64,000 bases of DNA from VRUE01 sp963712595 (GTDB lineage: Bacteria > Actinomycetota > Thermoleophilia > Solirubrobacterales > 70-9): assembly GCA_963712595.1 (NCBI GenBank), contig CAVQIM010000001.1, positions 744,001-808,000 on the forward strand, in the 5' to 3' direction. Position numbers and translations under genes: made by a program. Below, in pieces: positions 59,747 through 64,000 of this stretch. The stretch's first letter is position 1. Each line of letters opens with the position of its first letter. A model generated the notes under the pieces. The model saw nothing but the letters and a program-made list of their open reading frames with translations, was not told where the DNA came from and did no database searches.

Positions 59747-60790
59747 TCAGACGGCCTTGGCGCTGAGCATCGCCAGGCTGGGGAGAGTGCGGAAGGTGTG
59801 CTTGTCCGCTGTCCCGAAGCCGGAATCGGCGAGCCAGGCCGAGACCTGCTCGACGGTGTAGGTGTCGGCGCCGGAGGTGAGGTGGAAGAAGAGGCCGAGG
59901 ATCGAGCCGGAGTCGGGCTTCTGGCCGTCGGGGCGGTCGTAGAGCTCGAGCACGCATAGCGGCGCCCCGGGGCGCAGGGCAGCGCGGACGCGAGCGAAGA
60001 GCTCGCGGGCCTGCTCCGGGGTCTGATGGTGGACGATGTTGAAGCAGAGGGCGCCGTCGTGGGGGCCACCGAGGTCGGCCTCGAACATGTCGCCCTCGAC
60101 GTGGTGGACGCGGTCTTCCATGCCAGCGCCGGAGACGATCTCGCGACCGACGCGGGCACTGCCCGGGAGATCGACCACGGTTGCCTTCAGGCCCGGGTGC
60201 TGGCGGCAGAGCGCCATCGAGAACTCGCCGTGGGCGCCGGCGACGTCGAGCAGCGAGTGGGCTCCCCTTGCCAGCGGCACGGCCTTCGCCACCTCGGCCG
60301 AGCTGAGCCGAGCGAGCTGGTACTGGCCGCGGATGTAGGAGCGCCAGTAGGGATCGTCGGCGGGCTTGTCGTGCAGCTCGACGTGGCGGCCGTCGCGGAC
60401 CAGGTCCTCGAGCCCTCCCCACCACTCCCAATACTCCGCCGTGTCGGCGAGGAAGTCGCCAAGGTAGTGATCGGAACGCGGGTCGAGCCAGCGCCGGGCG
60501 CGGTCGGTCATCTCGTAGCGCCCGTCGGCGCGCAGCTCGACGTGCCCGACCGAGGCGATCACGTCGAGGACCAGCTCGGTCGCGGTTGGCTGCAAGCCGA
60601 GATGCTCGGCCAGCTCGACCGGATCGCGGGCGTCCTCCGCCAGCGCCGCCAGCATCCCGGTGCGCTGGGCGACCTGGAGCGAGCGGGCGACCGGCATCGC
60701 CAGCATCGCTTCGCCGATCGGCGTCGGCAGCCGGTTGAGCAGGAGGCCGATCCGCTCGATCAGTCCGTCTGGAGCAGCGGTAACCCGCAT
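59747..60790 (-). CDS. O-methyltransferase (SAM-dependent, dimerisation-domain type)
   Basis: The 347-residue enzyme has an N-terminal helical winged-helix dimerisation domain (TGMLAALAEDARDPVELAEHLGLQPTATELVLDVI) and a C-terminal SAM domain with SLLDVAGAHGEFSMAL, VVDLPGSARVGRE and FNIVHHQTPEQARELF (the His-His near the active site). It resembles methyltransferases of polyketide or phenolic metabolism. Substrate unknown. Confidence 0.9.
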   Translation of the reverse strand: MRVTAAPDGLIERIGLLLNRLPTPIGEAMLAMPVARSLQVAQRTGMLAALAEDARDPVELAEHLGLQPTATELVLDVIASVGHVELRADGRYEMTDRARRWLDPRSDHYLGDFLADTAEYWEWWGGLEDLVRDGRHVELHDKPADDPYWRSYIRGQYQLARLSSAEVAKAVPLARGAHSLLDVAGAHGEFSMALCRQHPGLKATVVDLPGSARVGREIVSGAGMEDRVHHVEGDMFEADLGGPHDGALCFNIVHHQTPEQARELFARVRAALRPGAPLCVLELYDRPDGQKPDSGSILGLFFHLTSGADTYTVEQVSAWLADSGFGTADKHTFRTLPSLAMLSAKAV

Positions 60791-60863
60791 CTGGGCGCAA
60801 GACTAGTGAATCGCCACGGCAGTCCGGCATGATTCGCGGATCGCGGAGCACCCGACATCGCGC

Positions 60864-61688
60864 TTGCTGCTCGCCTGCCCCGACCGGCCGGGGCTGATCG
60901 CAGCGGTCAGCAGCTTCCTCGCCGAGGTCGGGCTCAACATCGTCGACGCCGACCAGCATTCCAGCGACGAGGGGCGGTTCTTCATGCGGATGGCGTTCGA
61001 CGCCGTTCCCGCCGAGCGGCGTGACGAGGTATACGGGTCCTTCGAGCGCGAGATCTCCGCGCGCTTCGAGATGGAGCACCGCTTCGCCGAGTCGAGCGAG
61101 CGCAAGCGGATCGCGATCATGGCCTCGCGCGAAGACCACTGCCTCTCCGACCTGCTCTGGCGCTGGCGCAGCGGCGAGCTCGGGGCCGAGGTCGTCGCCG
61201 TCGTCTCCAACCACCCCGACCATCGCCAGCAAGTAGAAACGCTCGGCCTTCCCTTCCACCACGTTCCGGTGGATCCCGCGACGAGGGAGCGGGCGGAAGC
61301 GGACGTGCTCGAGCTGGTGGGAGACGTCGACCTGCTCGTCCTCGCCCGCTACATGCAGATCCTCTCGGGGGAGTTCCTGCGGCGGCTCGGCGCCCCTGCG
61401 ATCAACATCCACCACAGCTTCCTGCCCGCCTTCGTCGGCGCCGACCCCTATCGGCGCGCCCACGAGCGTGGCGTCAAGCTGATCGGCGCCACCGCCCACT
61501 ACGTCACCGAGGAGCTCGACGCCGGGCCGATCATCGACCAGGACGTGACCCGGGTCAGTCACCGCGACGAGGTCGAGGACCTGAAGCGGATCGGCCGCGA
61601 CATCGAGCGACTCGTGCTCTCCCGCGCGGTCAAGGCCCACCTCGACGATCGCGTCCTGCTCGACGGCGCCCGCACGATCGTGTTCTGA
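60864..61688 (+). CDS. purU: Formyltetrahydrofolate deformylase
   Basis: The protein has about 274 residues, an N-terminal ACT domain (LLLACPDRPGLIAAVSSFLAEVGLNIVDADQH) and a formyltransferase domain (IAIMASREDHCLSDLLWRW, ARYMQILSGEFL, NIHHSFLPAFVGADPY, VTEELDAGPIIDQD). It releases formate from 10-formyl-THF to balance one-carbon pools. No ATG or GTG begins the frame between an upstream stop at 60807 and the ACT domain, so a TTG at 60864 is the best start. A few residues may be missed. Confidence 0.92.
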   Translation: MLLACPDRPGLIAAVSSFLAEVGLNIVDADQHSSDEGRFFMRMAFDAVPAERRDEVYGSFEREISARFEMEHRFAESSERKRIAIMASREDHCLSDLLWRWRSGELGAEVVAVVSNHPDHRQQVETLGLPFHHVPVDPATRERAEADVLELVGDVDLLVLARYMQILSGEFLRRLGAPAINIHHSFLPAFVGADPYRRAHERGVKLIGATAHYVTEELDAGPIIDQDVTRVSHRDEVEDLKRIGRDIERLVLSRAVKAHLDDRVLLDGARTIVF

Positions 61689-61705
61689 GCATCGGCCGGG
61701 CACGA

Positions 61706-61723
61706 ACTGGCTGACCAGCCAGT
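61706..61723. promoter_or_regulatory. Perfect palindrome upstream of the P450 gene
   Basis: ACTGGCTG and CAGCCAGT lie 2 bp apart. A TTCTAT box lies 5 bp downstream (61729-61734). The form fits a TetR-family operator. The regulator is not adjacent. Confidence 0.6.
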
Positions 61724-61746
61724 CGATGTTCTATGGTGCGGTGAGG

Positions 61747-63099
61747 ATGGAGCAGGCAACGATCGCACGCGCCCCCGCTGCCGCCCGGCGCAGCGGTCAG
61801 CCGCCCGGCTCGAAAGCCCCCAGAGTGCTGCAGGCCCTGCGCTATGCGCGCGACCCACTCGGCTTCCTGATCCAGCTGCAGCGCCGCTACGGGGACGTCT
61901 TCACCCTCTCCTTTCCCTTTTTCGGCCGGCTCTACTACGTCGCCGACCCGGCCTTGGTCAAAGCCCTGTTCACCGGCTCGCCCGAGCAGTTCCACGCGGG
62001 CGAGGCCAATGCCACCGTGCTCGAGCCTGCCCTCGGCCCCAACTCGGTGCTGACCCTCGACGACGCGCCGCACATGCGGCAGCGCAAGCTGCTGCTCCCC
62101 CCCTTTCACGGCGAGCGGGTCCGTGGCTACGGCGAGCTGATCCGCGAGACCACCCGCAAGCAGATGGAGAGCTGGCCGGTCGGCGAGCCCTTCTCCCTGC
62201 GCCCCCACACCCAGCGGATCACCCTGGCGGTGATCATGCGCGCCGTCTTCGGCGTCCACGACGAGGATCGCCTGACCCGCTTCGAGGCGCTGATCGAGGA
62301 CTTCAGCCGTCGCGTCGGCCTGATCACCACCTTCCCCGCCCTACGCCGCAACTTCGGCCCCGGCAGCCCCTGGCCGCGCTTCCTGCGTTCGCGCGCCGCG
62401 CTCGACGAGTTCATCTACGAGGAGATCGGGCTGCGCCGCAAGGAGGTCGAAGCCGGCGAGGAGGGTCACGACGACGTGCTCTCGCTGCTGCTGCAGGCCC
62501 GCCACGACGACGGCAGCCCGATGAGCGACGAAGAGCTGCGCGACGAGCTCGTCACCGTGCTCGGCGCCGGCCACGAGACGACGGCGACCGGGCTCGCCTG
62601 GGCGATGGAGCGACTGCTGCGCACCCCCCGCGTTCTGGCGAAGCTGCGCGAATCGATCGCCGCCGGCGAGGACGACTACCTCGAAGCGACGGTCAAAGAG
62701 ACGCTGCGGGCGCGCCCCGTGATCGTCGACGTCGCCCGCCGCCTCACCGCGCCAGCCCAGATCGGCGGCTACGAGCTGCCCAAGGGCAGCTTCGTGATGG
62801 CTGCGATCGCCGCCCTGCATTACCGCGAGGACCTCTTCCCCCAGCCCGAGGAGTTCCGGCCCGAGCGCTTCCTCACCGAAAAGGCCGACAACTACGCCTG
62901 GATCCCCTTCGGTGGCGGCGTGCGGCGCTGCATCGGAGCCGCCTTCGCCGAATACGAGATGCGGATCGTCCTGCGCGAGTTCGTCGAGCGCGCCGAGCTC
63001 AGCGCCCCCAACCCGAAGCCGGAGGCAGTCAGGGTCCGCAACATCACCTTGGCCCCCGGCAAGGGCACCCTGGTCAGGCTGGATCGGCCGCTGCGCTGA
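61747..63099 (+). CDS. Cytochrome P450
   Basis: The 450-residue P450 has the oxygen-binding I-helix AGHETTATGL, the ETLRARP K-helix (ExxR), PERF and the heme-binding loop FGGGVRRCIGAAFA with the proximal Cys. No N-terminal anchor is seen, so it is soluble. It resembles the CYP110/CYP132 type, fatty-acid or hydrocarbon hydroxylases. The ATG at 61747 is one of two close starts. It converges with the ABC-F gene, overlapping by 26 bp. Confidence 0.95.
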   Translation: MEQATIARAPAAARRSGQPPGSKAPRVLQALRYARDPLGFLIQLQRRYGDVFTLSFPFFGRLYYVADPALVKALFTGSPEQFHAGEANATVLEPALGPNSVLTLDDAPHMRQRKLLLPPFHGERVRGYGELIRETTRKQMESWPVGEPFSLRPHTQRITLAVIMRAVFGVHDEDRLTRFEALIEDFSRRVGLITTFPALRRNFGPGSPWPRFLRSRAALDEFIYEEIGLRRKEVEAGEEGHDDVLSLLLQARHDDGSPMSDEELRDELVTVLGAGHETTATGLAWAMERLLRTPRVLAKLRESIAAGEDDYLEATVKETLRARPVIVDVARRLTAPAQIGGYELPKGSFVMAAIAALHYREDLFPQPEEFRPERFLTEKADNYAWIPFGGGVRRCIGAAFAEYEMRIVLREFVERAELSAPNPKPEAVRVRNITLAPGKGTLVRLDRPLR

Positions 63100-64000
63100 C
63101 CGCCCTTTCGGCCTCCTCCCACTGCTCGTAGAGCTCGGTGAGCCTTCGCTTGGCCGCCTCGTGGCGCTCGCTCGCGCGCTCTGAGCGCTCCGGCGTCGAC
63201 CAGGCGGCGGGGTCGGCGAGCTCCTCCTCGACCCGGCGCAGCTCGGCCTCTGCCGCCTCGATCTTCTCCGCGAGGCGGGTCGCCTTGCGCGCGGCACTCT
63301 TCTTCGCGGCCCCGGGACGCTGGCGCTTTCCCCCTTTGCCCTCCCGTTTGGCCGCCGCCCTGGCCGCGGATGCCGCTTCCGCGTCTTCGTCGCGCCCACG
63401 CTGATACGCGGCCCAGCCGCTCGGGTGGCTGCGCAGCTCGCCGTCCTCGCAAACCAGGGTGCGGCTGCCGACCGCCTCGAGCAGGGCGCGATCGTGCGAG
63501 ACGAGGATCACCGCCCCCTCGAAGGCCGAGAGGGCGTCCTCGAGCGCCTCGCGGCTCTCGACGTCGAGATGGTTGGTGGGCTCGTCGAGGACGAGGACGT
63601 TGGCGCCGGAGGCGACGAGGATCGCCAGCGAGAGGCGCCGCTGCTCGCCGCCGGAGATGTCGTCAAGCGATTTCTCCGCGTCGGCGCCGGAGAAGAGGAA
63701 GCCGCCGAGCAGGTCGCGGGCCTTTTGGCCGGTGAGGCCAGTTCCTCGCTGGGCCGCTTCGAGCACGGTCCCCTCCCCCGCCGCGGTCTCGGCGTGCTGG
63801 GAGAGGTAGCCGAGCTTGACGTTGTGGCCGGTCCGCACCGAGCCGGAGGCGGGCTCGCGGCGACCGGCAAGGGTCTCGATCAGCGTCGTCTTGCCGGCGC
63901 CGTTGGGGCCGACGAGGACGACGTGCTCGCCGCGCTCGAGTTCGAGGTCGGCGTCGCTGAGCAGGGTGCGTCCAGGCACCTCGATCGTCCCCTTGACCAG
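63074..64000 (-). CDS. ABC-F family ATPase, C-terminal part
   Basis: The frame runs to the window edge. The visible 308 residues hold the second ABC cassette: Walker A GPNGAGKTTLIE, LSQHAET, signature SGGEQRRLSLAI, Walker B VLVLDEPTNHLD and the His switch VSHDRALLEAV. A long charged coiled coil follows (ATRLAEKIEAAEAELRRVEEEL ... KRRLTELYEQWEEAE). ABC-F proteins act on the ribosome or in antibiotic protection. The N-terminal cassette lies outside the window. Confidence 0.9.
   Translation of the reverse strand: MVKGTIEVPGRTLLSDADLELERGEHVVLVGPNGAGKTTLIETLAGRREPASGSVRTGHNVKLGYLSQHAETAAGEGTVLEAAQRGTGLTGQKARDLLGGFLFSGADAEKSLDDISGGEQRRLSLAILVASGANVLVLDEPTNHLDVESREALEDALSAFEGAVILVSHDRALLEAVGSRTLVCEDGELRSHPSGWAAYQRGRDEDAEAASAARAAAKREGKGGKRQRPGAAKKSAARKATRLAEKIEAAEAELRRVEEELADPAAWSTPERSERASERHEAAKRRLTELYEQWEEAERAVSAAADPA

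Overview
The window is 64 kb of GC-rich (visibly about two-thirds G+C), densely packed bacterial chromosome. Many starts are GTG, stop and start codons often overlap (ATGA, TGATG, GTGA), and -10 boxes of the TAGACT/TAGAAT type commonly sit 6-9 nt before a start codon, which indicates leaderless transcripts. A DrrA-type exporter, a PASTA-free Ser/Thr kinase, a resuscitation-factor-like transglycosylase, a rubredoxin/AlkB operon and a large exported protein with Cys-Pro-containing repeats fit an actinobacterium. My inference is the Thermoleophilia/Solirubrobacterales lineage. There is no 16S gene here to prove it.

Layout. 0-2.5 kb: end of a GNAT enzyme, then an alkane hydroxylase operon (alkB, a tiny coupled ORF, rubredoxin, tetR). 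2.6-12.4 kb: secG, and cytochrome c maturation genes in two blocks (ccmE-ccmF; a TlpA/CcmG-like thioredoxin and ccmH). Between the blocks lie a short-chain dehydrogenase, a 943-aa exported repeat protein, a winged-helix regulator, a phospholipase D-like protein and tRNA-Gly(CCC). 12.4-17.3 kb: argS with a degenerate CpsD-like ATPase, a metallophosphoesterase, a lipoprotein and a Ser/Thr kinase. 17.4-28.6 kb: tgt and the lower glycolytic cluster gap-pgk-tpiA-gpmI, an ABC exporter, rapZ and uvrC. 28.6-42.5 kb: an accessory zone with enoyl-CoA hydratase, a cupredoxin lipoprotein, VOC proteins, a ribH-like pseudogene, an RTX protein, three toxin-antitoxin pairs, a TadE-VanY-SLT fusion and a remnant Tad/Flp-like cluster. 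42.6-57.6 kb: a phosphate and polyphosphate locus (PiT transporter and DUF47 partner, ppk, a PHP-glycosyltransferase fusion, a split CHAD pair, ppx, phoU, pstBACS, two OmpR-family regulators). 57.8-64 kb: small membrane protein, HD hydrolase, Rpf-like enzyme, O-methyltransferase, purU, P450 and the end of an ABC-F ATPase.

The most striking unexplained signals are of three kinds. First, arrays of 11-nt direct repeats (PHO-box-like) lie before pstS, before the receiverless regulator, before the PHP-glycosyltransferase gene and beside an orphan intrinsic terminator that may end a phosphate-responsive small RNA. Second, long intergenic hairpins start at or within a few nucleotides of stop codons. 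Some fall into families with a conserved core while the stem sequence changes between copies with pairing kept. Third, two copies of a tiny palindromic ORF (starting MSFRCAF) sit between operon genes with stop/start overlaps on both sides.

Starts, domains and motifs were read from the sequence. Family names rest on remembered family features, not on database searches.
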